From Proteobacteria bacterium SG_bin6 (GTDB taxonomy: Bacteria > Pseudomonadota > Alphaproteobacteria > Sphingomonadales > Sphingomonadaceae): DNA of 64,000 nucleotides. The stretch is taken from NCBI GenBank assembly GCA_002083435.1, contig LWDJ01000029.1:1-64000 (forward strand), read 5' to 3'. Numbering within the stretch: position 1 is the stretch's first letter; every line of letters starts with the position of its first letter. The notes under the pieces were generated by a model. The model ran no database searches. It worked only from the letters and a program-made list of their open reading frames with translations, and was not told where the DNA came from. Of the stretch, positions 51,570 through 59,891 are shown piece after piece. The position numbers were made by a program, and so were the translations under genes.

Positions 51570-52573
51570 GCGGGCGTATTCTGGTGATGCGCGCGCTCGG
51601 CGGGCTGGGCGATGTGCTGACGGCAGTGCCCGCGCTCAAGCGGCTGCGCCATGCGCATCCCGAGGCCGAGATCACCTATCTGGGGCTCGAACAGGTGCGC
51701 CCGGTGGTCGCGCGCTATGCCGAGTTGATCGACGCTTTCCTGCCGTTCCCGGGCTTTCCCGGCATCGTCGAGCAACCCTTCGCGATTGACCGGCTGAGCG
51801 CTTTCCTCGCCGAACGCGCGGCGGCGCCCCGGATCGATCTGGCGATCCAGATGCATGGCAGCGGCAGTGTCTCGAGCGTCTTTACCGCGCTGTTCGGCGC
51901 GGCGCGCTTCGCGGGCTATCATGTGCCCGGACTTTGGGCGCCGGAGGGCAGCTCACCGTTCCCCGATCACCTGCGCGAGGCCGATCGCTGGCTCGCGTTG
52001 GTCGAGCGGCTCGGCTGTACCGAGGGTGACGCGGCGCCCGAATTTCCGCTCGCCACCGCCGATCGCGCCGCGCCCGACGCCTTGGGGCTCGGCCGGCACT
52101 ATGCGCTGATTCACCCGGGGGCGAGCGATCCCCGGCGCCGCTGGCCGCCCGATCGCTTCGCGGCGGTCGCCGACATGCTGGCGCGCGCGGGCCATGCCAT
52201 CGTGCTGACCGGCACTGCGAACGAGGCGGCGGTGGTCGAAGCGGTCGCTGGGAGCATGGCCGCGCCTGCCGCCAATCTGTGCGGCGGAACGACGCTTGGC
52301 GAGATGGCCGGGCTCGTCGCCGGGGCGGCGCTGGTGGTGACCAATGACACCGGCACCGCGCATCTGGCCGAAGCATTCGCGACCCCGAGCGTGACGATCT
52401 TCATCGCGTCCGACCCCGCGCGTTGGGGGGCGGCCGATCGACTGCGCCACGTCGCGGTCGGGCGCGGCGTGCCCGATGTGCCGATCGGCGCGCCGCCGCA
52501 TGACATCGCGCCGAGCCTGCCCAGGTTCGAGCAGGTGATGGCGGCGGCCACCAGCCTGATGGAGCTGGCGTGA
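51566..52573 (+). CDS. GT9 (heptosyltransferase-family) glycosyltransferase
   Basis: This 335-residue GT-B glycosyltransferase of family 9 has MRALGGLGDVLTAVPALKRL at the N-terminus (acceptor side). LIHPGASDPRRRWPPDRFAA and VVTNDTGTAHLAEAFATP in the C-terminal half form the ADP-heptose-binding region. GTG 51566 overlaps the EEP stop. It belongs to the same operon as the ADP-heptose genes gmhB and hldE, supporting heptose as the donor. The acceptor is unknown. Confidence 0.85.
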   Translation: MSGRILVMRALGGLGDVLTAVPALKRLRHAHPEAEITYLGLEQVRPVVARYAELIDAFLPFPGFPGIVEQPFAIDRLSAFLAERAAAPRIDLAIQMHGSGSVSSVFTALFGAARFAGYHVPGLWAPEGSSPFPDHLREADRWLALVERLGCTEGDAAPEFPLATADRAAPDALGLGRHYALIHPGASDPRRRWPPDRFAAVADMLARAGHAIVLTGTANEAAVVEAVAGSMAAPAANLCGGTTLGEMAGLVAGAALVVTNDTGTAHLAEAFATPSVTIFIASDPARWGAADRLRHVAVGRGVPDVPIGAPPHDIAPSLPRFEQVMAAATSLMELA

Positions 52574-53532
52574 TGCGCCGGCTCCGCGTCTTCACCTGGC
52601 ATGTCCATGGCAGCTATCTCCATTACCTGACACATGCGCCGCACGACTTCTTTCTGCCGGTCACGCCCGATCGGGGCGAGGGGCATGGCGGGCGCACCCC
52701 CAATTTCGCCTGGGGCGCGAATGTGCGGGAGGTGCCGGTCGAGCAACTGGCGAGCGAGCGGTTCGACGTGGTGCTCTATCAGTCGCATCGCAACTGGCGG
52801 GTCGATCGGCTGAACCTGCCGCCCGCGCTGCGCGCGCTGCCAGCGGTGTATCTGGAGCATGATCCGCCGCGCGACAGCCCGACCGACACGCGCCACCCGG
52901 TCGACGATCCGCGCGTCCAAATCGTCCATGTCACCCATTTCAACGCCTTGATGTGGGACAATGGAGCGAACCCGGCGGCGGTGATCGACCACGGCGTCCC
53001 CGACCTGGGCCATCGCTATTCGGGCGAGATCGAGCGCGGGCTGGTGGTGGTGAACGGGCTCGCGCGGCGTGGACGGCGGCTCGGCGCCGATGTGTTCGCG
53101 CGCGCGCGGGCGCGGTTGCCGCTCGATCTGGTTGGGATGTATGCCGAGGAAGCCGGTGGCATCGGCGAGGTGCCGCTCGCCGAGCTGCCCGATTTCGCCG
53201 CGCGCTACCGCTTCTTCTTCCACCCGATCCGCTACACCAGTCTCGGCCTCGCGCTGCTCGAAGCGATGATGCTCGGGCTGCCGATCGTCGGCCTCGCGAC
53301 CACCGAGCTGCCGACGATCATCAGCAATGGCGAGAACGGCTTCATCGCGACCAGCGAGGCCGAATTGCACGATGCGATGCGCCGGCTGCTTGCCGATCCG
53401 GGCCTGGCGCGCGCGCTTGGCGAAGGTGCGCGGGCGACCGCGCTCGCGCGCTTCGGGATCGAACGTTTCGCGCACGATTGGGACCAGCTGTTGCGGCACG
53501 TCGCTGCCGGCGCGATCGAAAGGGCGGCGTGA
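52573..53532 (+). CDS. GT4-like glycosyltransferase (GT-B fold)
   Basis: This 319-residue protein begins with a WHVHGSYLHYLTHAPHDFFL segment. The C-terminal half has the GT-B nucleotide-sugar region: FHPIRYTSLGLALLEAMMLG (EX7E-type) and LPIVGLATTELPTIISNGENG. The N-terminal domain is divergent. An ATG at 52573 overlaps the GT9 stop (TGATG); a GTG at 52570 is possible. The donor sugar is not predictable from sequence. Confidence 0.72.
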   Translation: MRRLRVFTWHVHGSYLHYLTHAPHDFFLPVTPDRGEGHGGRTPNFAWGANVREVPVEQLASERFDVVLYQSHRNWRVDRLNLPPALRALPAVYLEHDPPRDSPTDTRHPVDDPRVQIVHVTHFNALMWDNGANPAAVIDHGVPDLGHRYSGEIERGLVVVNGLARRGRRLGADVFARARARLPLDLVGMYAEEAGGIGEVPLAELPDFAARYRFFFHPIRYTSLGLALLEAMMLGLPIVGLATTELPTIISNGENGFIATSEAELHDAMRRLLADPGLARALGEGARATALARFGIERFAHDWDQLLRHVAAGAIERAA

Positions 53533-55190
53533 TGTACATCGCGATGATCAGCGAACATGCCTCCCCGCTCGCCACGCTCGGCGGCGCGGACGGCGGTGGG
53601 CAGAATGTCTATGTCGCGCAGCTTTCGCGGCAATTGGCGACGTTGGGCCACCGGGTCGATGTATTCACCCGGCGCGAGGACGCCGGCGTCCCCCAACTCA
53701 CCGATTTCGCTCCCGGCGTGCGGGTCGTGCAGGTGGTGGCCGGGCCGGCGCGCGTCATCCGTAAGGAGAAGCTGCTGCCGTTGATGGACGGCTTCGCCGA
53801 CGAGATGCGCGATTTCTTCGCGCTCCACGGCGCGCCCGATCTGATCCACGCGCATTTCTTCATGTCTGGCCTGGTCGGAATCGACCTTGCCCGCGCCTTC
53901 GAGATTCCGGCGGTGGTGACGTTTCACGCGCTCGGCAAGGTGCGCCGACAGCACCAGCAGACGGCCGACGGCTTCCCGGACGCGCGCTTCACGATCGAGG
54001 AGCGCATCGTCGCCGAAGCCGACCGGGTGATCGCCGAATGCCCGGAGGATGAACGCGATCTGCTCGCGCTCTACGGCGCCGATCCGCTGCGGCTGCGGAT
54101 GGTGCCGTGCGGTTTCGATCCCGACGAATTCGTGCCGCTGGACAAGGCCGAGGCGCGGGCCGCGCTCGGCCTGCCGGCGGACGCGCCGATCGCGCTGCAG
54201 CTCGGGCGGATGGTGCCGCGCAAGGGTGTCGATACCGCGATCGAGGCGCTCGCCTTCGCGCAGAGGGACGCGCGGCTGGTGGTGGTCGGCGGCGCGTCGC
54301 CCGAGCCCGATCCGGCGCGCGATCCCGAACTCGCGCGCCTGATCGCGGTCGCCGAGCGTGCCGGGGTGCGCGAGCGGGTGATCTTCACCGGGAGCCGCGG
54401 GCGCGATGTGCTGAAGCTGTATTATGGCGCGGCGGACGTGTTCGTCACCGCGCCGTGGTACGAGCCGTTCGGCATTACGCCCCTGGAAGCCATGGCGTGC
54501 GCGCGGCCGGTGATCGCCTCGGACGTGGGCGGGCTCCGTTACACGGTCGCCGAGGGCGAGACCGGGCTGCGCGTGCCACCGCGTGATCCGGCGCGGCTCG
54601 GTGCCGCGATGCGCGCGCTGCTCGGCGATCCCGCGCGGGCCGAGGGGATGGGGCGGGCGGGGCGCGCCCGGGTGCGCGAACGCTTCACCTGGCGTCAGGT
54701 CGCGCTGCAGATGGAGGAGGTGTACCGCGAAACCCTCGCCAAACGCGCCGGTGCCGGCATCGCCCGGCTCGATCCGCGCAGCGATTCGGGCGTGATCGAT
54801 CAGGCCTTCGCGCTGCTTTCTGAAACACTTGCCCGCTCGCGCTATCTGCTGGGAGAGCCGATCAGGGCGGCGGCCGAGATCGTCGCCGGGGCGCTGCTCA
54901 ACGGCCAGAAGGTGCTGGTGTGCGGCAATGGCGGGAGCGCCGCCGACGCGCAGCATTTCGCCGCCGAGTTCGTCGGCCGCTTCAAGAGCGACAGTCGCCG
55001 CGCGCTGCCGGTGATCGCGCTCGGCGCCGACACCGCTTTCGTCACCGCCTGGGCGAACGACATCGGCTATCACGACGTGTTCGCGCGCGGGGTGCGCGCC
55101 TTTGGCCAGCCGGGGGACGTGCTCGTCGCGATCAGCACCAGCGGCCGCTCCAAGAATGTCGTCGGCGCGAGGCGCGCGAGCGTGGGCTGA
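53532..55190 (+). CDS. GT4 glycosyltransferase fused to a SIS (GmhA-like) domain, frameshifted in the SIS part
   Basis: The frame of 552 codons joins two enzymes. Residues 1-410 are a GT4 transferase (MISEHASPLATLGGADGGGQ, LQLGRMVPRKGVDTAIEALA, WYEPFGITPLEAMACARPVI, close to sucrose-phosphate-synthase-type GT4). Residues about 418-545 are a SIS domain like sedoheptulose-7-phosphate isomerase GmhA (LVCGNGGSAADAQHFAAEFV, ISTSGRSKNV). The frame then ends early at TGA 55188-55190. The missing C-terminal SIS part continues in the -1 frame to 55381, where it overlaps the SDR gene (GTGA). So a base was lost near 55160-55169, or the sequence has an error. The SIS domain is probably the only GmhA in this operon. 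Confidence 0.78.
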   Translation: MYIAMISEHASPLATLGGADGGGQNVYVAQLSRQLATLGHRVDVFTRREDAGVPQLTDFAPGVRVVQVVAGPARVIRKEKLLPLMDGFADEMRDFFALHGAPDLIHAHFFMSGLVGIDLARAFEIPAVVTFHALGKVRRQHQQTADGFPDARFTIEERIVAEADRVIAECPEDERDLLALYGADPLRLRMVPCGFDPDEFVPLDKAEARAALGLPADAPIALQLGRMVPRKGVDTAIEALAFAQRDARLVVVGGASPEPDPARDPELARLIAVAERAGVRERVIFTGSRGRDVLKLYYGAADVFVTAPWYEPFGITPLEAMACARPVIASDVGGLRYTVAEGETGLRVPPRDPARLGAAMRALLGDPARAEGMGRAGRARVRERFTWRQVALQMEEVYRETLAKRAGAGIARLDPRSDSGVIDQAFALLSETLARSRYLLGEPIRAAAEIVAGALLNGQKVLVCGNGGSAADAQHFAAEFVGRFKSDSRRALPVIALGADTAFVTAWANDIGYHDVFARGVRAFGQPGDVLVAISTSGRSKNVVGARRASVG

Positions 55191-55381
55191 AGACCGTCGC
55201 GCTGCTGGGTGGCGCCTTGAGCCCGTGCGTCGCGCTCGCCGACGCCGCCGTCCGCGTCCCCTCGACCGACACCGCGCGCATCCAGGAGGTACAAAGCTTG
55301 GCCCTGCATCTGATCTGTGAACTCGTCGAAGCCCGCGCGCTCGCCGCCCCCGCCAGCACGCTCGAAGAGGTGGTCTCGTGA
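55169..55381 (+). pseudogene. Out-of-frame C-terminal part of the SIS/GmhA domain
   Basis: This frame gives EARERGLKTVALLGGALSPC and ALADAAVRVPSTDTARIQEV, then QSLALHLICELVE. These are the final strands and helices expected of a GmhA-type isomerase. It has no start or ribosome site of its own and adjoins the fusion protein through a -1 shift. No slippery heptamer is visible at the junction, so a programmed shift is unlikely. Its stop (55379-55381) overlaps the next start exactly as other operon junctions do, suggesting this frame is the ancestral one. Confidence 0.7.
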
Positions 55382-56079
55382 TCGCGGGCGGGCGGATCAT
55401 CGTGACGGGCGGGGCGAGCGGCCTCGGCGCCGAGATCGCGCGGGTGCTGGCTGAAGCCGGGGGTAAAGTGATGATCGCCGATCTTCAGGCCGAAGCCGCC
55501 GAGGCGGTCGCCGCTGAAATCGGCGGCGAGGCCTTCACTCTCGATCTCACCGACGCCGCGGCGTGCCAGGTGCTGATCGACCGCGTCGCGAGCGACGGCG
55601 GGATCGACGTGCTCGTCAACAATGCCGGCACCGACAAGACCGAGTCGATCGAAGAACTCGACCAGGCTGATTTCGACCGCGTGATCGACGTGAACCTGCG
55701 CGCGCCCTTCGCGCTGGCCAAGGCGGCGTTTCCGCACCTGAAGGCGAAGGGGCGGGGGGCGATCATCAACATCGTCTCCACCGCGGCCAAGCGCGCCTGG
55801 GCGAATGCGACCGCCTACCACGCCAGCAAATGGGGGCTGCTCGGCCTGTCGCACGCGATGCATGTCGAGGGGCGGCCGCTTGGCATCAAAGTGACGGCGC
55901 TGCTGGCCGGCGGGATGCGCACGCCGTTCATCCTCGATCGCTTCCCCGATACCCCGCTCGAAAACCTGCAAGACCCGCGCGCGGTGGCGGAAACAGTGCG
56001 CTTCCTGATCGAACAACCGGCCGACACGGTGATCCCCGAACTGCTGGTCGTGCCGATGCGCGAGACGAGCTGGCCATGA
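55378..56079 (+). CDS. Short-chain dehydrogenase/reductase (SDR)
   Basis: This 233-residue classical SDR has the TGGASGLG cofactor loop (residues 10-17), the NNAG motif (81-84), catalytic Ser134, Tyr147 and Lys151 (YHASK) and an Asp (IADL) after beta-2 favouring NAD. The start is GTG 55378. It lies between the heptose isomerase and heptose phosphatase genes, so a sugar or sugar-nucleotide oxidoreduction is plausible. It is not HldD, which has an extended-SDR fold. Confidence 0.82.
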   Translation: MIAGGRIIVTGGASGLGAEIARVLAEAGGKVMIADLQAEAAEAVAAEIGGEAFTLDLTDAAACQVLIDRVASDGGIDVLVNNAGTDKTESIEELDQADFDRVIDVNLRAPFALAKAAFPHLKAKGRGAIINIVSTAAKRAWANATAYHASKWGLLGLSHAMHVEGRPLGIKVTALLAGGMRTPFILDRFPDTPLENLQDPRAVAETVRFLIEQPADTVIPELLVVPMRETSWP

Positions 56080-56711
56080 AAGCGGTGTTTCTCGACAAGG
56101 ACGGAACGCTGATCGAGGACGTGCCGCACAATGTCGATCCGGGCCGTATCACGCTGAAGCCCGGCGCGCGCGAGGGCGTGCGCGCGCTGGCGGCGGCGGG
56201 GTATAAGATCGCGGTCGTCACCAACCAGTCGGGCATCGCGCGGGGGTTGTTCGAGCCCCGCGCGCTCGGGCCGGTCGCGATCCGGTTGCAGATGATGCTT
56301 GGGGTCCAGTTCGCGGGATTTTTCCACTGCCCGCACCATCCCGAAGGCGTGGTTCCGTCTTATGTTGTGGTCTGCACCTGCCGCAAGCCGCAGCCGGGCA
56401 TGATCCTGAACGCCGCGCGCGCGATCGGAGTCGACCCCGCCCAAAGCTGGATGATCGGCGACATTCTCCACGATGTGGAAGCGGGCAATCGGGCCGGATG
56501 CCGCACGGTGTTGGTCGACAATGGCGGGGAGACCGAATGGGCGGACGGCCCGTATCGGCGGCCGACCTTCATCGCGCGCAATCTGGCCGAAGCGGCGCGC
56601 GCGATCCTGGCGGCCGCGAATCAAGCTCCTTCCCAGCTGTTCGAGGGCGTCACCCCTCCACCATTCGCTGGGCAAATCGTCCGCCTCCCCTCGAAGGGGA
56701 GGAGCTTGTGA
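56076..56711 (+). CDS. gmhB: D-glycero-D-manno-heptose-1,7-bisphosphate 7-phosphatase GmhB (HAD-IIIA)
   Basis: GmhB removes the 7-phosphate of heptose bisphosphate. The 211-residue product has the DxD nucleophile (FLDKDGTL, Asp7/Asp9) and TNQSGIARG. The zinc loop is Cys85-x-His87...Cys100-x-Cys102 (FFHCPHHPEG, VVVCTCRKPQPG), and MIGDILHDVEAG closes the site. The last 25 or so residues are encoded by a dispersed repeat and are absent from normal GmhB (about 180-190 residues). ATG 56076 overlaps the SDR stop. Confidence 0.88.
   Translation: MKAVFLDKDGTLIEDVPHNVDPGRITLKPGAREGVRALAAAGYKIAVVTNQSGIARGLFEPRALGPVAIRLQMMLGVQFAGFFHCPHHPEGVVPSYVVVCTCRKPQPGMILNAARAIGVDPAQSWMIGDILHDVEAGNRAGCRTVLVDNGGETEWADGPYRRPTFIARNLAEAARAILAAANQAPSQLFEGVTPPPFAGQIVRLPSKGRSL
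56650..56703. repeat. Dispersed repeat inside the 3' end of gmhB
   Basis: The stretch from cacccctccaccattcgctg through an 8-bp stem cctcccct (56684-56691) / aggggagg (56695-56702, loop cga) resembles an intergenic repeat common in sphingomonads. The stem core matches the terminator at 41375-41400. It is read in frame as GVTPPPFAGQIVRLPSKG, so it extends gmhB and supplies its stop region. Confidence 0.65.
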
Positions 56712-56760
56712 GCCCTTTGCTGAAGCGGAAAGCTGGCCTTCCGGCGGAAGGAGTACCGGC

Positions 56761-58236
56761 ATGAACCTCACCGATTGGGTCGCCCGTTTCGCCTCCTTGC
56801 GCGTGCTGGTGATCGGCGAGGCGATGCTCGACAGCTATCTCGGCGGCAGCGTCGGGCGGGTATGTCGCGAGGCGCCGGTGCCGATCGTCGCGCTGAATGA
56901 GCGCAACGATATGCCAGGCGGCGCAGCGAACACGGCGGTCGCGGTCGCCGCGCTCGGCGCGCGCTGCGCCTTCCTCTCGGTGGTCGGCGCGGACGAGGCG
57001 GGGGTGATCCTGGCCGAGAAGCTCGCCGATGCCGGCGTCGATACCGACGCGCTGCTCGCGGCACCGGGACGCGAGACGATCGTCAAGCAACGGATCAGCG
57101 CGCGTGGCCAGCTGTTGCTTCGCCTCGACCGTGGGAGCGAGGGCGCGGTCCCCGAACTGATCGAGCGCCGCCTGATCGAGGCGATCTCCCGGGCCTGGAG
57201 CGGTGCCGATGCGGTGATCGTCTCCGATTATGGCTATGGCATCTGCACCGATCGCGTGATCGCAGCGGTCGCGCAACTCCAGCGCCGCAGCCCGCGCGTG
57301 CTCGTCGCCGATGCCAAGGATTTGGGGCATTGGGCGGGGGCAGGGCTGAGCGCCGCCAAACCCAATTATGCCGAAGCGATCGCGCTGCTCGGGCTGGGCG
57401 CGGTCGAGGGGATCGACCGGGTCGAGCAGATCGTCGCGGCGCGCGAGATACTCGCGGCGCGCACGGGCGCGCAATTGCTCGCGGTGACGCTCGATACCTC
57501 GGGCGCGGTGCTGCTCGAGCCCGGCTGCGAGCCCTATCGCACCTTCACCAGCCCCGCGCCGGACAGCCATGCGGCAGGCGCGGGCGACACCTTCACCGCC
57601 GCGTTCGCCTGCGCGCTCGCCGCCGGCGCGCATAGCGCCAATGCCGCCGACATCGCCGCCGCCGCCGCCGCCGCCTGCGTCGCGACCGCCGGCACCACCA
57701 CTTGCACCGCCGAGATGCTCCATGAACGCGTGGCGGGCGAGGCCAAGCTCGCCGGCCCAGCGAGCGTCGCCGCCCAGGTCGCGGCGTGGCGCGCGGCAGG
57801 CAAGCGGATCGTCTTCACCAACGGGTGTTTCGACATTCTCCACCACGGCCATATCTCCTACCTCAACCGCGCCAAGGCGCTGGGGGACGTGCTGATCGTC
57901 GGGCTCAATTCCGATGCGAGCGTGCGCGCGCTCAAAGGTCCGCGTCGGCCGATCAACCCGGAAGGGGACCGCGCGGCGGTGCTCGCGGCGCTCGGCTGTG
58001 TCGATCTGGTCGTGCTGTTCGAGGAGGCCACGCCCGCGCGGCTGATCGAGGCGATCCGCCCCGATCTGTTCGTGAAGGGTGGCGATTATACCATCGCCAC
58101 CCTGCCCGAGGCGCCGCTGGTCCAGCGGCTGGGGGGCGAAGTGAAGCTGCTCGATTTCCTCGACGACCGCTCGACCACGAGCATTATCGACCGCATCCGC
58201 GCGAGTTACGACGCGCCGCAGGTGGCGGAGCTGTGA
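56761..58236 (+). CDS. hldE: Bifunctional heptose-7-phosphate kinase / heptose-1-phosphate adenylyltransferase HldE (RfaE)
   Basis: HldE phosphorylates D-glycero-D-manno-heptose-7-phosphate at C1 and, after GmhB, adenylates the 1-phosphate to ADP-heptose. The 491-residue product has a PfkB/ribokinase-type domain (1-325: EAPVPIVALN, GGAANTAVAVAALG, and the catalytic AAGAGDTFTAAFA). A nucleotidyltransferase domain (350-491) has FTNGCFDILHHGH (HxGH at 361-364) and LNSDASVRALKGPRRPIN. ATG 56761 has AAGGAG upstream. Both E. coli activities are retained. Confidence 0.92.
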   Translation: MNLTDWVARFASLRVLVIGEAMLDSYLGGSVGRVCREAPVPIVALNERNDMPGGAANTAVAVAALGARCAFLSVVGADEAGVILAEKLADAGVDTDALLAAPGRETIVKQRISARGQLLLRLDRGSEGAVPELIERRLIEAISRAWSGADAVIVSDYGYGICTDRVIAAVAQLQRRSPRVLVADAKDLGHWAGAGLSAAKPNYAEAIALLGLGAVEGIDRVEQIVAAREILAARTGAQLLAVTLDTSGAVLLEPGCEPYRTFTSPAPDSHAAGAGDTFTAAFACALAAGAHSANAADIAAAAAAACVATAGTTTCTAEMLHERVAGEAKLAGPASVAAQVAAWRAAGKRIVFTNGCFDILHHGHISYLNRAKALGDVLIVGLNSDASVRALKGPRRPINPEGDRAAVLAALGCVDLVVLFEEATPARLIEAIRPDLFVKGGDYTIATLPEAPLVQRLGGEVKLLDFLDDRSTTSIIDRIRASYDAPQVAEL

Positions 58237-59258
58237 CACGCGCGCTCGCGATCCGGCTCGACGCGATGGGCGATGTGCTGATGACGACACCCGCGCTGCG
58301 GGCGATGCGCGCGCATGTCGATCACCTGACATTGCTCAGCTCGCCCGCCGGGGCCGGGGTGGCGGCGCTGGTGCCCGAAGTGGATGCGGTGATCGCCTAT
58401 GAAGCGCCGTGGATGAAGGCCGGGGCGCCGCATCCGGCGGAGGCCGATCACGCGCTTGTTCAACGACTTGCCGCGCAGCAATTCGATATCGCGGTGGTTT
58501 TCACCGTGTTCAGCCAGACGCCGTTCCCGGCCGCGATGCTAGCGCATCTCGCGGGTATCCCGCGGATCGCCGCGCATGTCCGCGAGCGCGCCTATAAGCT
58601 GGTGAGCGACGCGGTGGACGAGACCGAGCCCGAGCGCGGCATCCGTCACGAGGCGCAGCGGCAGCTCGATCTGGTCGCGAGCCTCGGCTGGCGGAGCGAC
58701 GATGCGCGGCTGGGAATCGCGGTGCCCGAAGCGGCGCGGCAACGGGTCGCGCCGCTGCTTCCCCCGGGGCGCTGGATGGCGGTCTCGCCCGGGGCGAGCG
58801 CGCCCTCGCGCCGCTATCCGCCCGCGCTGTTCGGCGCGGCGCTGCGCCAGCTGGCGGGGGACGGGTGGCGGTTCCTGGTGACCGGCAGCGGCGAGGAAGC
58901 GCCGATCGTCGACGCCGTGATCGCCGCCGCCGGCACCGGCCGATCGCTTGCGGGACAATTGTCGCTCGCCGAACTGGCGGCGGTGATCGCGGCGGCGCCG
59001 GTGCTGATCACGAACAATAGCGGCCCCGCGCATCTGGCGGCGGCGGTCGGCACGCCGCTGGTCGATCTCTACGCGCTCACCAACCCGCAACATACGCCCT
59101 GGCAGGTGCCGCACCGCGTCCTGTGGCGCGATGTCGCGTGCCGCTGGTGCTATGCCTCGGTCTGCAAGACCGGGCACCATCTGTGCCTGGCAGGAGTCGC
59201 CCCCGAACAGGTGGCGAGCGCCGCGCACGCGCTGGCGGCGCCCCGGCTGGCGGCATGA
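58233..59258 (+). CDS. GT9 (heptosyltransferase-family) glycosyltransferase
   Basis: This second GT9 of the operon has 341 residues, with RALAIRLDAMGDVLMTTPAL at the N-terminus. VSPGASAPSRRYPPALFGAA and LITNNSGPAHLAAAVGTPLV (donor site) follow, and CRWCYASVCKTGHHLCL is a Cys-rich segment near the C-terminus of a kind found in many heptosyltransferases. GTG 58233 overlaps the hldE stop (GTGA). It probably transfers heptose to the same unknown acceptor as the first GT9. Confidence 0.87.
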   Translation: MTRALAIRLDAMGDVLMTTPALRAMRAHVDHLTLLSSPAGAGVAALVPEVDAVIAYEAPWMKAGAPHPAEADHALVQRLAAQQFDIAVVFTVFSQTPFPAAMLAHLAGIPRIAAHVRERAYKLVSDAVDETEPERGIRHEAQRQLDLVASLGWRSDDARLGIAVPEAARQRVAPLLPPGRWMAVSPGASAPSRRYPPALFGAALRQLAGDGWRFLVTGSGEEAPIVDAVIAAAGTGRSLAGQLSLAELAAVIAAAPVLITNNSGPAHLAAAVGTPLVDLYALTNPQHTPWQVPHRVLWRDVACRWCYASVCKTGHHLCLAGVAPEQVASAAHALAAPRLAA

Positions 59259-59890
59259 AGGCGCTGATCTTCGATCTCGACGGCGTGGTCGCGGACAGCG
59301 CCGCCGCGCATCGCCGATCATGGGCACGGCTCGCCGGCGAGGAGGGCATGGCGTTCGACGATCACGCCGCCCGCGCGCTGCTCGGGCTGACGCGCGAGGA
59401 TTCGCTCTCCGTGTTCCTCGGCGGTCGGGTGCTGGACGCGGATCAGCGTGCCGATTGGCTGGCGCGCAAGCAGCTCCACTTCCTTGATGAACTGGCGCGG
59501 ATGAGCCCGGACGACGCGCTGCCCGGCGTCCTCGATCTGCTGGCCGAAGCCGCGCGGGCGGGGATGCCGTGCGCGCTCGCCTCCTCCAGCCGCAACGCCC
59601 GCGCGGTGCTCGATCGGCTGCGGCTCGCCCACGCCTTCGCCTTCGTCGCCGATGGGGCGAGCGTCGCCGCGCCCAAGCCCGCGCCCGACATCTTCCTGCT
59701 CGCCGCGCGTTCGATCGGCGTGCCGCCGGCCGAGGCGCTGGTGATCGAGGATTCAGCGGCCGGCGCAGAAGCAGCGCTTCGCGGCGGCTTCGCGCTGGTG
59801 ACGGTCGGCGCCGAACACCTCTCGCCGCGCCATTTCGAGAGCCTTGCGGGGGTGACGCTGGCCGAACTGGGCCGCGCCACCCCGGGCTGA
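59255..59890 (+). CDS. HAD hydrolase, beta-phosphoglucomutase-like
   Basis: This 211-residue HAD subfamily IA protein has the nucleophile motif ALIFDLDGVVADSAAAH, motif II ALASSSRNARAVLDRL, KPAPDIFLLAARSIGV and VIEDSAAGAEAALRGG. This set is typical of beta-phosphoglucomutases and sugar-phosphate phosphatases. It overlaps the GT9 stop by 4 bp. It may process a sugar phosphate of the heptose route or remove a dead-end intermediate. It converges on btuB with 1 bp between stops. Confidence 0.82.
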   Translation: MKALIFDLDGVVADSAAAHRRSWARLAGEEGMAFDDHAARALLGLTREDSLSVFLGGRVLDADQRADWLARKQLHFLDELARMSPDDALPGVLDLLAEAARAGMPCALASSSRNARAVLDRLRLAHAFAFVADGASVAAPKPAPDIFLLAARSIGVPPAEALVIEDSAAGAEAALRGGFALVTVGAEHLSPRHFESLAGVTLAELGRATPG

Positions 59891-59891
59891 A

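Noticed and set aside
55150..55190. Programmed -1 ribosomal frameshift to complete the SIS domain
   Set aside because: No X-XXY-YYZ slippery heptamer and no AT-rich slip site is present. A missing base is the simpler explanation.
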